Source: JBHENW01 sp046261875 (GTDB lineage: Bacteria; Acidobacteriota; Thermoanaerobaculia; UBA5066; Gp7-AA6). From it: 30,449 bases of DNA. Under the pieces are notes generated by a model, which was given only the letters and a program-made list of their open reading frames with translations, did no database searches and was not told the origin of the DNA. A program made the translations under genes and the position numbers. Positions 8,240 through 16,778 of this stretch are shown piece after piece (the stretch's first letter is position 1; each line of letters begins with the position of its first letter). The stretch is taken from the NCBI GenBank assembly GCA_046261875.1, contig JBHENW010000182.1, forward strand, positions 1 through 30,449, written 5' to 3'.

Positions 8240-8826
8240 GGCGCGGCGCCTTTCTCGACCGGCGCTTTGCGCGCTTCCCAGTCGGGAAAGCCGCCCGTAT
8301 AGACGAGGACGTTGTCGAACCCGACCATGTAGAGCCTCTGCGCGAGCATGTGGGAGTCTTCGCAGCTGCCGCCGCTGCAGTACACGACGAGCGGCGCGCT
8401 CTGGTCGAGGCCTTCCTCGTACAGCGCCTTGACGCGCGCGTCGATGTCGGCCTCCCAGACCGGGAAGCTGCGAGCCCCCCGGATGTGCCCCTCCTCGAAG
8501 ACCTTGCTGCGCCGTGCGTCGAGGAAGAGCGTCCCGCGCGAGTGCAACAGAAGGGCGTCGTCTCCCGTGATGTCGGCGGAGGGGCGGTCCGGGTGCGGCG
8601 GGAAAGCCTTGTCCTCCGACGCAGCCTCCGAGGGCGGCGCCGCCGGCTGTAGGGCCGCGGTGGTCGGCTGGCGCGCCGGAAGCTTCAGCGCGTCGGGATA
8701 CTCCCCGATCCACGCGAGGCGGCGCTGCGGAGACGCCATGAGGTTCGAGACGGCCGCGGCTGCCAGCGCCAGACCGGCGAGGAGCAGGCCCTGGCGGAGG
8801 GCGGAGGGCGGGCGTTGCGGCGTCAT
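8236..8826 (-). CDS. Membrane-anchored or exported rhodanese-domain protein
   Basis: A 196-residue protein with an N-terminal hydrophobic segment (residues about 10-32) after basic residues, a Pro/Ala-rich linker (about 45-85), and a rhodanese domain (about 86-190). The domain shows FLDARRSKVFEEGHIRGARSFP and the active-site loop VVYCSGGSCEDS, with nucleophile C150 and a second cysteine C155 that could form a disulfide. It probably transfers sulfane sulfur or acts as a thiol oxidoreductase at the outer face of the membrane. It overlaps both neighbours by four bases and partners a MauE-like gene. Confidence 0.88.
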   Translation of the reverse strand: MTPQRPPSALRQGLLLAGLALAAAAVSNLMASPQRRLAWIGEYPDALKLPARQPTTAALQPAAPPSEAASEDKAFPPHPDRPSADITGDDALLLHSRGTLFLDARRSKVFEEGHIRGARSFPVWEADIDARVKALYEEGLDQSAPLVVYCSGGSCEDSHMLAQRLYMVGFDNVLVYTGGFPDWEARKAPVEKGAAP

Positions 8827-9224
8827 CCTTCTTCCAGCGGATCATCCGCCGCGAGACGCCAGGGGGGGAAGCGCCGGTTCGTCCCCGCGTGGTAGACGCA
8901 GACGCGGTTCCCGTCCGAGTCCCGCAGGTAGGCTTCCCGCCAGAGCCAGGGCTGGTCGCGGGGCTCCTGTTCGAGGGCGATCCCTCTCCCGCGCAACCGC
9001 TCCACCTCGGCGTCCACGTCCACGCACTCGAAATAGACCACGATGCCCGGGTCGCCCGGCGGCTTCTCCGACCGGTGGAGCGAGAACGTCGAACCGCCGT
9101 CCGGGCATTCGAAGCGCGCATACTCCGGTAAGTTCAGCACGATTGGCGTCAGGCCGAGCTTGCGGTAGAAGGCGGCCGACGCCTCGACGTCCTTCACCGG
9201 CACAGTCACCTGGTTCAGGTTCAC
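8823..9224 (-). CDS. VOC-superfamily (glyoxalase/bleomycin-resistance fold) protein
   Basis: A 133-residue protein with one vicinal-oxygen-chelate domain: N-terminal LNQVTVPVKDVEASAAFYRKLGL, central GIVVYFECVDVDAEVERLRGRGI, and C-terminal EAYLRDSDGNRVCVYHAG. The first metal-ligand position, often His, is Gln here (Q5), so the metal set is not the common one. Substrate cannot be told; roles include lyase, dioxygenase or binding protein. GTG start overlaps the surE stop as GTGA, and its own stop overlaps the rhodanese start. Confidence 0.85.
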   Translation of the reverse strand: MNLNQVTVPVKDVEASAAFYRKLGLTPIVLNLPEYARFECPDGGSTFSLHRSEKPPGDPGIVVYFECVDVDAEVERLRGRGIALEQEPRDQPWLWREAYLRDSDGNRVCVYHAGTNRRFPPWRLAADDPLEEG

Positions 9225-10012
9225 CGCGGCCCTCCGGACGCGCCGCGGGCGACCGCCTCGGGATCCAGCTCCCGGCCAATGCGCTCCAAGGCCTCGATCG
9301 ACCGGTAGTCCGTCAGATCCAGGTGCAGCGGCGTCATCGAGATGAACTTTTCCGCGACCGCCGAGAGATCCGTCCCCTCTTCGAGGTCTCCGGAGGGGGG
9401 GGTTGAGCCAATCCAGTAGTAGGGCCTCCCCCGCGGGTCCATCTTCTCGACGACGGCGTCCCCGTAACGGCGCTTACCGAGCCGGGCCACCCGCATGCCT
9501 CGGGGGCTGCCGGCCGGCACGTTCACGTTGATCAGCGTGCCCGTGGGAAGGGGGTGCTCGAGAAGCTGCCGCGCCAGGCGCTTCGCGAAGGAGGCCGCCG
9601 CGTCGAACGTGAATCCCGTCTCGATCTCCTGCGAAATGGCGACCGACGCGATGCCGATGAGCGTTCCCTCGAAGGCGGCCGAGACCGTCCCGGAGTAGGT
9701 CACGTCGTCCCCGAGGTTCAACCCCAGGTTGATCCCGGAGAACAGGAGCCGCGGCCGCCGGTCCTTCATCAGGTGAAGGGCTCCCCAGTTGACGCAGTCC
9801 GTCGGGGTGCCGTCCACCGACCAGCGGTTCTCCCCCACGAGCTTCGCCCGCAGGGGATGGTGAAGCGTCAGCGAATGGCCGGCGGCGCTGCGCTCCTGGT
9901 CGGGCGCCACGGTGAAGACCTCGCCGACCTCGGACAGCGCCTGCGCCAGGCGCTCGATGCCCTCCGAAAAGATCCCGTCGTCGTTCGTAACGAGGATCGG
10001 CGCGCGGCCCAC
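9221..10012 (-). CDS. surE: 5'/3'-nucleotidase SurE
   Basis: Survival protein E, a metal-dependent nucleoside monophosphate phosphatase of stationary-phase and stress physiology; in many bacteria it neighbours pcm, but here the two are 6 kb apart. The 263-residue protein has ILVTNDDGIFSEGI at the N-terminus (metal-binding DD), VAPDQERSAAGHSLTL, GTPTDCVNWG, and SGINLGLNLGDDVTYSGTVSAAFEG. Starts with GTG at 10012, four bases after the PspC gene stop. First gene of an overlapping set with the VOC, rhodanese and MauE-like genes. Confidence 0.95.
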   Translation of the reverse strand: MGRAPILVTNDDGIFSEGIERLAQALSEVGEVFTVAPDQERSAAGHSLTLHHPLRAKLVGENRWSVDGTPTDCVNWGALHLMKDRRPRLLFSGINLGLNLGDDVTYSGTVSAAFEGTLIGIASVAISQEIETGFTFDAAASFAKRLARQLLEHPLPTGTLINVNVPAGSPRGMRVARLGKRRYGDAVVEKMDPRGRPYYWIGSTPPSGDLEEGTDLSAVAEKFISMTPLHLDLTDYRSIEALERIGRELDPEAVARGASGGPR

Positions 10013-10016
10013 GCGG

Positions 10017-10244
10017 CTAGGGATGGGCCACGGCTTCGGGGGGAGGCATCAGGAACATCAGCACGATGTACACGATGATCCCGGGGAACGCGGCGGACAG
10101 GATCGAGATGAGCACGTAGAGGACGCGGACGAGCGTCACGTCCATGCCGAAGTACTCGGCGAGTCCGGCGCAGACGCCCGCGATCATCTTGTCGTTCGAC
10201 CGGGTCAGTTTCTTGGTCCGCGGAGGCGGTGTGGATGCGCTCAT
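10017..10244 (-). CDS. PspC-domain protein
   Basis: A 75-residue protein that is essentially one PspC domain: KKLTRSNDKMIAGVCAGLAEYFGMDVTLVRVLYVLISIL followed by a hydrophobic membrane segment (about residues 41-67, ending in a Pro-rich tail). Related proteins sense or respond to inner-membrane stress, but stand-alone small PspC proteins are mostly uncharacterised. ATG overlaps the stop of the upstream PTPS gene (ATGA). No pspA or pspB is nearby. Confidence 0.9.
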   Translation of the reverse strand: MSASTPPPRTKKLTRSNDKMIAGVCAGLAEYFGMDVTLVRVLYVLISILSAAFPGIIVYIVLMFLMPPPEAVAHP

Positions 10245-10657
10245 TGTTTGGCTCCTTCATAAACGACGCGGTTCTTGTCGGTCTCGTTCAATGTCACGCG
10301 GGCGAGGCGCGCCGGCGCGACCCGCCCCTCGAGCTGGAGCCAGATGGCCGCAGAGATGTTTTCGGCGGTCGGGTTGACGCCGGAAAGAAACGGCACGTCA
10401 TGGTTGAGGTGCCTGCGGTCCATCGGTCGGAGAACACAATCCTCTATTACGCGTTTCAGGTCGAGGATGTTCATGACGAGCCCGGTCCCGGGATCGACCT
10501 CTCCCTGGACGGCCACTTCCAGCTCATAGGTGTGCCCGTGCCCCGCCGGATTGTTGCACCGATCGAAGACCCAGCGGTTGGCCGCGGGGTCCAGCGCTTC
10601 GCTGTGGAGCCGGTGCGCGGCGGAGAAGTGCGCACGAGAGAGCAGCCGGACCTTCAC
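10241..10657 (-). CDS. 6-pyruvoyl-tetrahydropterin synthase / QueD family protein
   Basis: Zn-dependent pterin enzyme of 138 residues. Zinc ligands are H15 in HFSAAHR and H40/H42 in GHGHTYE; the catalytic Cys is C34 in RCNNPAGHGH. Later motifs MNILDLKRVIED, LNHDVPF, NPTAENISAAIW and the ligand-binding NETDKN (Glu) are present. It may act in queuosine synthesis (QueD, 6-carboxytetrahydropterin) or in tetrahydropterin synthesis. No other queuosine genes are visible, so I leave the symbol empty. GTG start at 10657; overlaps the PspC gene by ATGA. Confidence 0.92.
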   Translation of the reverse strand: MKVRLLSRAHFSAAHRLHSEALDPAANRWVFDRCNNPAGHGHTYELEVAVQGEVDPGTGLVMNILDLKRVIEDCVLRPMDRRHLNHDVPFLSGVNPTAENISAAIWLQLEGRVAPARLARVTLNETDKNRVVYEGAKQ

Positions 10658-10673
10658 GCGCGCGCCGGGTCGA

Positions 10674-10702
10674 TTGACACCGCCACCGCGCCCTGCTCAA
10701 AT
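10674..10702 (+). promoter_or_regulatory. Promoter of tRNA-Pro
   Basis: A perfect -35 box TTGACA (10674-10679) is followed after exactly 17 bases by TCAAAT (10697-10702). Transcription would start near 10709, about seven bases before the mature tRNA. Confidence 0.6.
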
Positions 10703-10715
10703 GCGGGGCTCCGGT

Positions 10716-10792
10716 CGGGACGTGGCGCAGTCTGGTAGCGTACCTGAATGGGGTTCAGGGGGTCCCGGGTTCGAATCCCGGCGTCCCGACCA
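10716..10792 (+). tRNA. tRNA-Pro (anticodon GGG)
   Basis: A full 77-base cloverleaf: acceptor CGGGACG/CGTCCCG, D arm GCGC...GCGT, anticodon stem CCTGA/TCAGG around ATGGGGT (anticodon GGG), T arm CCGGG TTCGAAT CCCGG, discriminator A, and an encoded CCA at 10790-10792. C1 at the 5' end is normal for tRNA-Pro. Confidence 0.97.
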
Positions 10793-10817
10793 AAATCCTC
10801 CTCCCCGCTCTCCCTGA

Positions 10818-11555
10818 TCATCGCGACCTCATCGTACCTCCAGCCGCCCGGCGGCTTTCGCCGTGGACGGCGCGCGCCACGGCGGCCTTCGCGAGCAGCC
10901 GGGTCGAGTCGAGCGTCGGAAGCGGCGCCTCCTCGGGACGGACGATCAGCGGAATCTCTGTGCAGCCGAGGACCGCGGCGTCGCAGCCTTCTCCCTTCAG
11001 CCGCCGCATCTGCTCGTTGAACATCTCGCGCGTCTCCTCCCTGAATACCGCGTTGACGAGCTCGTCGAAGATCGCCCGGTTGATGATCTCGCGGTCGGCC
11101 GACTCGGGGATCCGGTGCTCGATTTCGCGGCGCGTCAGGGCCTCGGCATACACGGGCCCCTCCATCAGGTAGCGCGTACCGAGGATTCCGAGACGCCGGA
11201 ACCCACGCCGCGAGGCTTCCTCCGCTACGACTTCCGCGATGTGCAGCCATGGGATCGGAGACCGGGAGAGAACGTGCGGAAGCGCCTGGTGGACGGTGTT
11301 GTCGGGGCAGACGGCGAAATCCGCGCCGGCCCGCGCGACGATCCGCGCGCCCTCCAGCAGGAGCTCGCCGACGCCCGCCCAGTCGTCCCGTGCGATCGCC
11401 TCCATGTGTCGCGCCATCGGAATCGAGCTCAGCGTCACCTGCGGATGATCGTGCTCGCCGATCGCGACGAGCCCCTCGAGACAGATCGTGCGATAGCAGA
11501 GCGCGGCGCCCTCGGCGCTGCAGGCGACGATGCCGATGTGGCCGACGGACGTCAT
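10818..11555 (-). CDS. Aspartate/glutamate racemase family protein
   Basis: A 245-residue two-domain Asp/Glu racemase-fold protein. The two catalytic cysteines of the cofactor-independent racemases are present: C83 in AVCPDNTVH and C198 in VLGCTEIPL. TLSSIPMARHMEAI near residues 41-54 and GILGTRYLM near residues 123-131 are also usual. It most likely makes D-aspartate or a related D-amino acid, but could be a hydantoin racemase or maleate-isomerase relative. Lies downstream of the MerR gene by 22 bases, same strand, and converges on tRNA-Pro. Confidence 0.85.
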   Translation of the reverse strand: MTSVGHIGIVACSAEGAALCYRTICLEGLVAIGEHDHPQVTLSSIPMARHMEAIARDDWAGVGELLLEGARIVARAGADFAVCPDNTVHQALPHVLSRSPIPWLHIAEVVAEEASRRGFRRLGILGTRYLMEGPVYAEALTRREIEHRIPESADREIINRAIFDELVNAVFREETREMFNEQMRRLKGEGCDAAVLGCTEIPLIVRPEEAPLPTLDSTRLLAKAAVARAVHGESRRAAGGTMRSR

Positions 11556-11577
11556 CCGGGTAGAGAGAGGGGGCGCG

Positions 11578-12042
11578 CTAGAGCGACTTTCGCCGCGAGC
11601 GGTCCAGCAGGCGGACGATCTCCTTCAGCTCGGCGATGACCTTCCGGCGCTCGCTCGAGCCGGCGGCGGCCACGCTGCGGGAGGCGTCGTCCGCGGGACG
11701 CGATGCGGCCGCAGCTGTCCTGGCAGCGGGAGCGCTCGAAGAAGCCGTCTTCCTCTGCTCGGCGATCGGCGGCGCGGTCTCGCCGCCGTCGAACCGCCCC
11801 TCCCGCATCTCCGCATCGAGTCGCTTCTTGGCTCCCGCGACCGTGAACCCCTCGTCATAGAGGAGCTCGCGTATCCGGCTGATGATCCGCACGTCGCGCG
11901 CGGAGTAGAGCCGGCTCGCTCCCTTCTCCTTCCCTTCCGAAAGGGCGGAGAATTCCGTCTCCCAATAGCGCAGAACGTACGGGGCGACTTCCGCCATCTT
12001 GCAGGCTTCCGCCGCTTTGTACAGCTCGGGGCCGGGCTTCAT
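11578..12042 (-). CDS. MerR-family transcriptional regulator
   Basis: A 154-residue DNA-binding protein. Residues about 8-80 form a MerR winged-helix domain (YKAAEACKMAEVAPYVLRYWE, then SRLYSARDVRIISRIRELLYDEGFTVAGAKKRL). The middle (about 88-130) is an Ala/Ser/Pro-rich linker, and the end (about 130-154) is a charged helix. No C-terminal effector domain or metal-binding cysteines are seen. Short MerR regulators near ihfA/pheT in Deltaproteobacteria and Acidobacteria resemble this one, but the target is unknown. Lies 21 bases downstream of der. Confidence 0.88.
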   Translation of the reverse strand: MKPGPELYKAAEACKMAEVAPYVLRYWETEFSALSEGKEKGASRLYSARDVRIISRIRELLYDEGFTVAGAKKRLDAEMREGRFDGGETAPPIAEQRKTASSSAPAARTAAAASRPADDASRSVAAAGSSERRKVIAELKEIVRLLDRSRRKSL

Positions 12043-12063
12043 CCGCCTTAAATCTATCCGAAA

Positions 12064-13467
12064 TCACTTCGCGTCCCGATCCTCGCGGGAACGCCCCCGC
12101 ACGACGATGCGGATCGGGGTCCCCGAGAAGTCTGCCGCCTCGCGCAGGAGGTTCTCGATCCGGCGCGTCTCGGAAAAGTGGAGCGGCTCCTCGCGGTTCG
12201 CGACGATGGCGAAGGTCGGAGGAGCGACCCCCATCTGGGCGACGTAATAGACGCGGAGGCGCTTGCCGGAAGCGGCGCGCGGCGCCTTGTCGCGCAGGGC
12301 GCGGCCGAGGAGGCGGTTGAGCTCCCCGGTGGGTATCCGCCGCCGCCGGTTGGCCGCGACGCTCCGCGCCGCGCGGAGAACTCTCTGGACGCCGCGGCCG
12401 GTCCGCGCCGAGACGAGCAGCAATGGCGCCCACCGCGCGAAGGGGACCTGCGCCAGGACCGCCTCCTGGAGCGCCTTCGCGCCGCCTTCGGCGCTCTCCC
12501 CGGCGATGTCCCATTTGTTCGCGAGGAAGATGAGACCTTTGCCTTCCTCCTGGACGTGCGCCGCCACTGACGCGTCCTGGGCGGAGAGGCTCGTGGAGGC
12601 GTCGAGGACGAGGAGCGCGACGTCGGCCTCCTCCACGCGCTTGCGCGCCTGGACGACGGAGAGCACCTCGGGGCCCTTCTCGGTGCGCGAGCGGCGCCGG
12701 ATCCCGGCCGTGTCCACGAGGCGGAACGCGGCGCCTTCGCGCTCGAAGAGGACGTCCACGGAGTCGCGGGTGGTCCCAGCGACCTCGGAGACGATCGTGC
12801 GCTCTTCGCCGAGAAGGGCGTTGACGAGCGACGACTTGCCGACGTTGGGTCGCCCGATGACGGCGAGGGCGATCTCGCGCGGCTCTTCGCCGTCCTCCGA
12901 GGTCTCCTCGGCGGACGCAGCGGGAAGCCGGCGAGCGAGCGCGTCCTGGAGCTCGTCGATGCCGATCCCGTGCTCCGCTGAGACTCCGTACACCTCCGGA
13001 AAGCCGAGCTCCCAGGCTTCGACCTCCCCTTCCATCCCCTGCCGGCGGTCCACCTTGTTCGCGACGACGAGGGTTTCGACGCCCGCCTCCCGGGCCAGCC
13101 GGGCCGCTGACCGGTCGCCCGGCAGGACGCCGGCCGACGCGTCCATGACGAGCAGCACGAGGTCCGCCTGCCGGATGGCGGCGGCCGCCTTGTCCCGAAC
13201 CGCCGCGGGGATCGCCTCCTTCCCCTCCGGATCGAAGCCGCCCGTGTCGAGGAGCGTGTACCGCCGGCCGTCTGACAGAGCGGCCGTCTCTTCGAGGACG
13301 TCCCGGGTCATGCCGGGCAGGTCATGGACCAGCGACCGCCGGCGCTTGAGGAGCCGGTTGAAGAGCGCGGACTTCCCGACGTTGGGGCGGCCGGCCACGA
13401 CGACGCGGAACGGCGTTCCCCCGGGAGGCGGCCGGCCGGAATCGCGGCCTCGACCCCGCCGCTTCAC
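12064..13467 (-). CDS. der: Ribosome-associated GTPase Der (EngA)
   Basis: Tandem-GTPase needed for 50S ribosome assembly. Of 467 residues, the first G domain (about 14-165) shows GRPNVGKSALFNRLL, DLPGMTRD, DTGGF and NKVD; the second (about 190-355) shows GRPNVGKSSLVNALLG, VAGTTRDSVD, DTAGIRRR and NKWD; a KH-like domain closes the protein (about 365-460). The GTG start at 13467 overlaps the stop of the lipoprotein gene by four bases (GTGA) and falls just before the first G domain; the longer open frame running upstream across other genes is not coding. Confidence 0.95.
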   Translation of the reverse strand: MKRRGRGRDSGRPPPGGTPFRVVVAGRPNVGKSALFNRLLKRRRSLVHDLPGMTRDVLEETAALSDGRRYTLLDTGGFDPEGKEAIPAAVRDKAAAAIRQADLVLLVMDASAGVLPGDRSAARLAREAGVETLVVANKVDRRQGMEGEVEAWELGFPEVYGVSAEHGIGIDELQDALARRLPAASAEETSEDGEEPREIALAVIGRPNVGKSSLVNALLGEERTIVSEVAGTTRDSVDVLFEREGAAFRLVDTAGIRRRSRTEKGPEVLSVVQARKRVEEADVALLVLDASTSLSAQDASVAAHVQEEGKGLIFLANKWDIAGESAEGGAKALQEAVLAQVPFARWAPLLLVSARTGRGVQRVLRAARSVAANRRRRIPTGELNRLLGRALRDKAPRAASGKRLRVYYVAQMGVAPPTFAIVANREEPLHFSETRRIENLLREAADFSGTPIRIVVRGRSREDRDAK

Positions 13468-13982
13468 GGCGAAGCGCTGCGGACGCCTCCCTCGAGCCGG
13501 AGCGACACTCGCGGGTGCGTGAACGGATGGACGTCGGGAAAGCGCGTGAAGACCCAGCCGGCGAAGAGACTCTTCCCCTCTTCGGACACTTCGATCCTCG
13601 CCGCCGGGTTGTCGGACTCCACGCCGGCGGAAGTGATGACGTCCTGGCTCATCGTGAAGGATGGGAGAAAGACCTCCGCATGGACGTCCAGGGACGTCCC
13701 CGGAACCCGCGCGGCGCCGTTCAACGGCACCTCGAGCACCCCTTCCTTCTGTGAGGCGGCGTCCCGCCAGCGCAGGCGGATCCCCGAATAGGCCTCGCCG
13801 ACCTCCGCCGGGACCTCCAGCCGCGCGGGCCCGACTCGCGCCGGACCCGCTTCGGCGCCGGCCGGCGTCTCCGGATCGTGCGATATCGCCATGCGGACGT
13901 CCGGGTCGGGCCGCCCCCTCTCGCGGCATCCGGACAGAAGAGCGGTCGCGAGGAGGGCCGCGTGAAGGAGCCGAACGCTCAC
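13464..13982 (-). CDS. Predicted lipoprotein, DUF2155-like
   Basis: A 172-residue protein with a signal peptide and lipobox LLSGC, giving a lipidated C19. The C-terminal part (about 75-165) contains SLDVHAEVFLPSFTMS and GWVFTRFPDVHPFTHPRVSLRLEG, which resembles DUF2155 (the GWMF...P...HP pattern). Function unknown. It is embedded between rnr and der with four-base overlaps at both ends (GTG start), so it is made together with these translation and RNA-processing proteins, though its place would be the envelope. Confidence 0.8.
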   Translation of the reverse strand: MSVRLLHAALLATALLSGCRERGRPDPDVRMAISHDPETPAGAEAGPARVGPARLEVPAEVGEAYSGIRLRWRDAASQKEGVLEVPLNGAARVPGTSLDVHAEVFLPSFTMSQDVITSAGVESDNPAARIEVSEEGKSLFAGWVFTRFPDVHPFTHPRVSLRLEGGVRSASP

Positions 13983-16219
13983 CGGCGGCTGCGGCCCCGC
14001 CGGCCGTAAGAGACGCGCGGCTCGGAAGAGACCGCGGGACGCGACGCCGTCCTCTTCGAAGCGCTCGGAGGCTCCACGACGCGGAAGTCGAGCCGGCGCC
14101 GCACCTCGTCGATCGCCTTGAGCTGGACGCGCACGGAGTCCCCCAGGCGGTAGGTCGTTCCGCTCGCCCGCCCGCGGAGACGGTGCTGCTTCTCCTCGTA
14201 CACGAAGAAGTCCGGTCCCAGCGTCGAAACGGGAACGAGCCCCTCAACGAAGAAATCCTTGAGCGTCACGAAGACGCCGAACGCGGTGACGCCGGTCACA
14301 TACGCGTCGTACTCGCGCCCGACCTTGTCCTTCATGAAGACGATCTTCTTCCAGAGGAGGCTCTCCCGCTCCGCCTGCTCCGCCCGCCGCTCCAGGTCCG
14401 AAGACAGCCGCGCGACCTCGGCGAGCCGTTCGTTGATGCTCTCGAACTCGGAAGCCGGGACCGCCTTGCCGTGGCGCAGCAGACGGGAGAGCTGCCTGTG
14501 CACGACGAGGTCCGGGTAGCGTCGGATCGGAGAGGTGAAGTGACAGTAGTACGGGGCGGCGAGCGCGTAGTGCCCGCGGTTCTCTTCGCTGTAAACCGCC
14601 TTGCGCTGGGCGCGCAGGAGCAAGTCCGAGAGCAGGCGCTCCTCCGGCTTGCCCTCGATCTGCTTGAGGATCTTCTGGAAGGCGGACGGCGGGAGTTCCG
14701 TGAGGTCCCCCTTGAGCTCGTAGCCGAACGTCTCGAGCACTTCGCGCAGGTCCACGAGCCGGTCGGGGTCGGGTCGGTCGTGGACCCGGTAGATGCCGGG
14801 CTGTTTGGCGAACTGGAGCTTCTTGGCCACCGCCTCGTTCGCCGCGAGCATAAACTCCTCGATCAGGCGGTGCGCCTCGTTGCGCGACTCGGGCACGATT
14901 CCGACGACGAGGCCCTCGTCGTCGAGCACGACGTCCGCGTCCGGAAGGTCGAAGTCGATCGAGCCGCGGGCCTCGCGCCGGCGGCGGAGCAGTTGGGCCA
15001 GCTCCCCCATCGTCCGGAAATCGTCGAGGAACGGGCCGTAGCGGTGCCGGTCTTCCTCCGTCGGCGGCGTCTGGAGAAGCCGCGCCACCTCCGTATACGT
15101 CATCCGGAAGCCGCTTCGGATGACTCCTTTCGTCATCTCGCCGCCCGTGACGCGGCCTTTCGCGTCGATTTCGAGGATGGCGGAAAGGACGAGCCGATCG
15201 ACCCGCGGGTTAAGCGAGCACAGTCCGTTGGACAGGTGCTCGGGCAGCATCGGGAGCACGCGCCCCGGAAAGTAGACGCTCGTGCCGCGGCTGCGGGCCT
15301 CGTCGTCGAGCGCAGTCCCTTCCTGGACGTACTGCGACACGTCGGCGATGTGCACGCCGAGCCGGTACCCGCCGGCCGTGCGCTCGACCTCCACCGCATC
15401 GTCGAAGTCCTTCGCGGTCTCCCCGTCGATCGTGATGATGCGGCGCTCCCGGAAGTCCCGGCGTCCGAGGAGGTCCTCCGTGCGGACCTCGTCGGGGAAG
15501 CGGCGGGCTTCCTCAACGACGGCTTCGGGGAACCGCGGAGGCAGACCGTGCGAGCGGAGGACGATCTCGATGTCCACGCCGGGCTCACCGAGAAACCCGA
15601 TCCGCTCCTCGACGACGCCCTGCGCGACGCGCTTCGCGTCGGGGAAGGAGGTCAGGCGCACCTCGACGATCTCCTCCTCGCGCGCGCCGCGCGTCTTGCC
15701 CTCCGCGATCCGGATCACCGCATCGACCTTGGGGTCGTAGGGGACGACGATCTTGCGGCCGTCCTCGGTCCCGAAACGCCCGACGACCCGCTCTCGCGCC
15801 CGGTCCAGGATCTTCACGACGACGCCGGAGATGCGGTCGTCGGACCTCCCGCGCGCGCGCTCTTCGCGCGCGAGCACCGTGTCGCCGTCCATGGCCCCGT
15901 GCATGCCCGAGCGCGGCACGAAAAGGTCCGCTCCCCCCTCGACCAGCACGAAGCCGTACCCTTCGGGCCGGACGGTGATGCGCCCGGCGAGCATGTTGGA
16001 GAACTCGATGGCGGAGTACTTCTCGCCGCGGACCCGGGCGATCTCGCCGCTTCGTTCGAGCGCGTCGAGGCGCTCCCGGAGGGCCTCCTCGTCGGCTTCC
16101 CGGACCCCCAGCTTCTTGGCGAGCTGGCGGAACGTCAGGATGCGGGAACCCTTCTGCCGGAGGGTCTCCAGGATGGCTGAATCCCGCGGCGGCACGCGGC
16201 GGAGTCTATGCGAGGACAC
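13979..16219 (-). CDS. rnr: Ribonuclease R
   Basis: Processive 3'-to-5' exoribonuclease of 746 residues. N-terminal helix-turn-helix (about 10-65), cold-shock domains (about 75-230), the RNB catalytic domain (about 255-590) with ITIDGETAKDFDDAVEVE carrying the Mg-binding Asp residues, GVHIADVSQYVQEGT, YFPGRVLPMLPEHLSNGLCSLNP, HYALAAPYYCHFTSPIRRYPDLVVHR, and an S1 domain (about 625-710). The basic tail (RRGRSRR) is typical of RNase R and helps RNA binding. Overlaps the lipoprotein gene. Confidence 0.96.
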   Translation of the reverse strand: MSSHRLRRVPPRDSAILETLRQKGSRILTFRQLAKKLGVREADEEALRERLDALERSGEIARVRGEKYSAIEFSNMLAGRITVRPEGYGFVLVEGGADLFVPRSGMHGAMDGDTVLAREERARGRSDDRISGVVVKILDRARERVVGRFGTEDGRKIVVPYDPKVDAVIRIAEGKTRGAREEEIVEVRLTSFPDAKRVAQGVVEERIGFLGEPGVDIEIVLRSHGLPPRFPEAVVEEARRFPDEVRTEDLLGRRDFRERRIITIDGETAKDFDDAVEVERTAGGYRLGVHIADVSQYVQEGTALDDEARSRGTSVYFPGRVLPMLPEHLSNGLCSLNPRVDRLVLSAILEIDAKGRVTGGEMTKGVIRSGFRMTYTEVARLLQTPPTEEDRHRYGPFLDDFRTMGELAQLLRRRREARGSIDFDLPDADVVLDDEGLVVGIVPESRNEAHRLIEEFMLAANEAVAKKLQFAKQPGIYRVHDRPDPDRLVDLREVLETFGYELKGDLTELPPSAFQKILKQIEGKPEERLLSDLLLRAQRKAVYSEENRGHYALAAPYYCHFTSPIRRYPDLVVHRQLSRLLRHGKAVPASEFESINERLAEVARLSSDLERRAEQAERESLLWKKIVFMKDKVGREYDAYVTGVTAFGVFVTLKDFFVEGLVPVSTLGPDFFVYEEKQHRLRGRASGTTYRLGDSVRVQLKAIDEVRRRLDFRVVEPPSASKRTASRPAVSSEPRVSYGRRGRSRR

Positions 16220-16247
16220 GTGGATGACCGGCCGACGGGCCCGGCGC

Positions 16248-16664
16248 CTAATTCGTCTGGCTGAGCGGGGCGGGCTCCTCGACGCGGTCCGGATCGTCGC
16301 AATAGTGCGCCACCACCTCGAGGAGTTGGAGCAGGTCCACGGGCTTCTTGAGGAGGAACTGGATGCCCAGCTTCGCGGCCTCTTCCTTCCCGGAGGAATC
16401 CGCCGTGAACAGCACGACCGGGATGTCGACGAGCTCGGGATCCTGGAGCTGTGCGCGGCGAAAGCTCAGGCCGTCCATCTGCGGCATCCGGATGTCGAGC
16501 AGGATGACACAGGGGCGCGCCCCGGCCTTGATCACCTCGAGCGCCTGGAACCCGTTGTCCACCGAGGCGACGATGTAACCCTCGTCGCGCAGGATTTCCT
16601 GCAGAGCGTGACGAAGATCCGCGTCGTCATCCACGACCAGGATCGGGAAAGTTGAGCGTCCCAT
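16248..16664 (-). CDS. Single-domain response regulator (CheY-like)
   Basis: A 138-residue receiver domain and no output domain. Acidic pocket D12-D14, phosphoacceptor D57 (VILLDIRMPQMDG), T87 and K107-P108 are all kept. I start at the ATG at 16664, directly before the fold; an earlier ATG at 16736 adds 24 unconserved residues. The segment FRRAQLQDPELVDIPVV is very close to the equivalent in the second single-domain regulator at 20806-21195, so the two are paralogues. No histidine kinase is in the window, so partner and output are unknown. Confidence 0.9.
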   Translation of the reverse strand: MGRSTFPILVVDDDADLRHALQEILRDEGYIVASVDNGFQALEVIKAGARPCVILLDIRMPQMDGLSFRRAQLQDPELVDIPVVLFTADSSGKEEAAKLGIQFLLKKPVDLLQLLEVVAHYCDDPDRVEEPAPLSQTN

Positions 16665-16778
16665 TTCTCGGAGTTCGGACCGCGATCCTATCCGAAGGCC
16701 CGAGCACCGCGGTATGGCACTTTTGCGGCCGGCCACCGCCCCGATGAGGTCGGCGCACGCCCGCGGCCGCCGCGACGG

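Noticed and set aside
13468..14247. N-terminal extension of the Der frame over the lipoprotein and rnr genes.
   Set aside because: The frame is open only because stops are rare at this GC content; the lipoprotein and RNase R frames are the real ones and a GTG with 4-base overlap begins Der.
13661..16180. An 839-residue plus-strand open frame opposite rnr and the lipoprotein.
   Set aside because: It is the antisense shadow of RNase R and has low-complexity composition without motifs.
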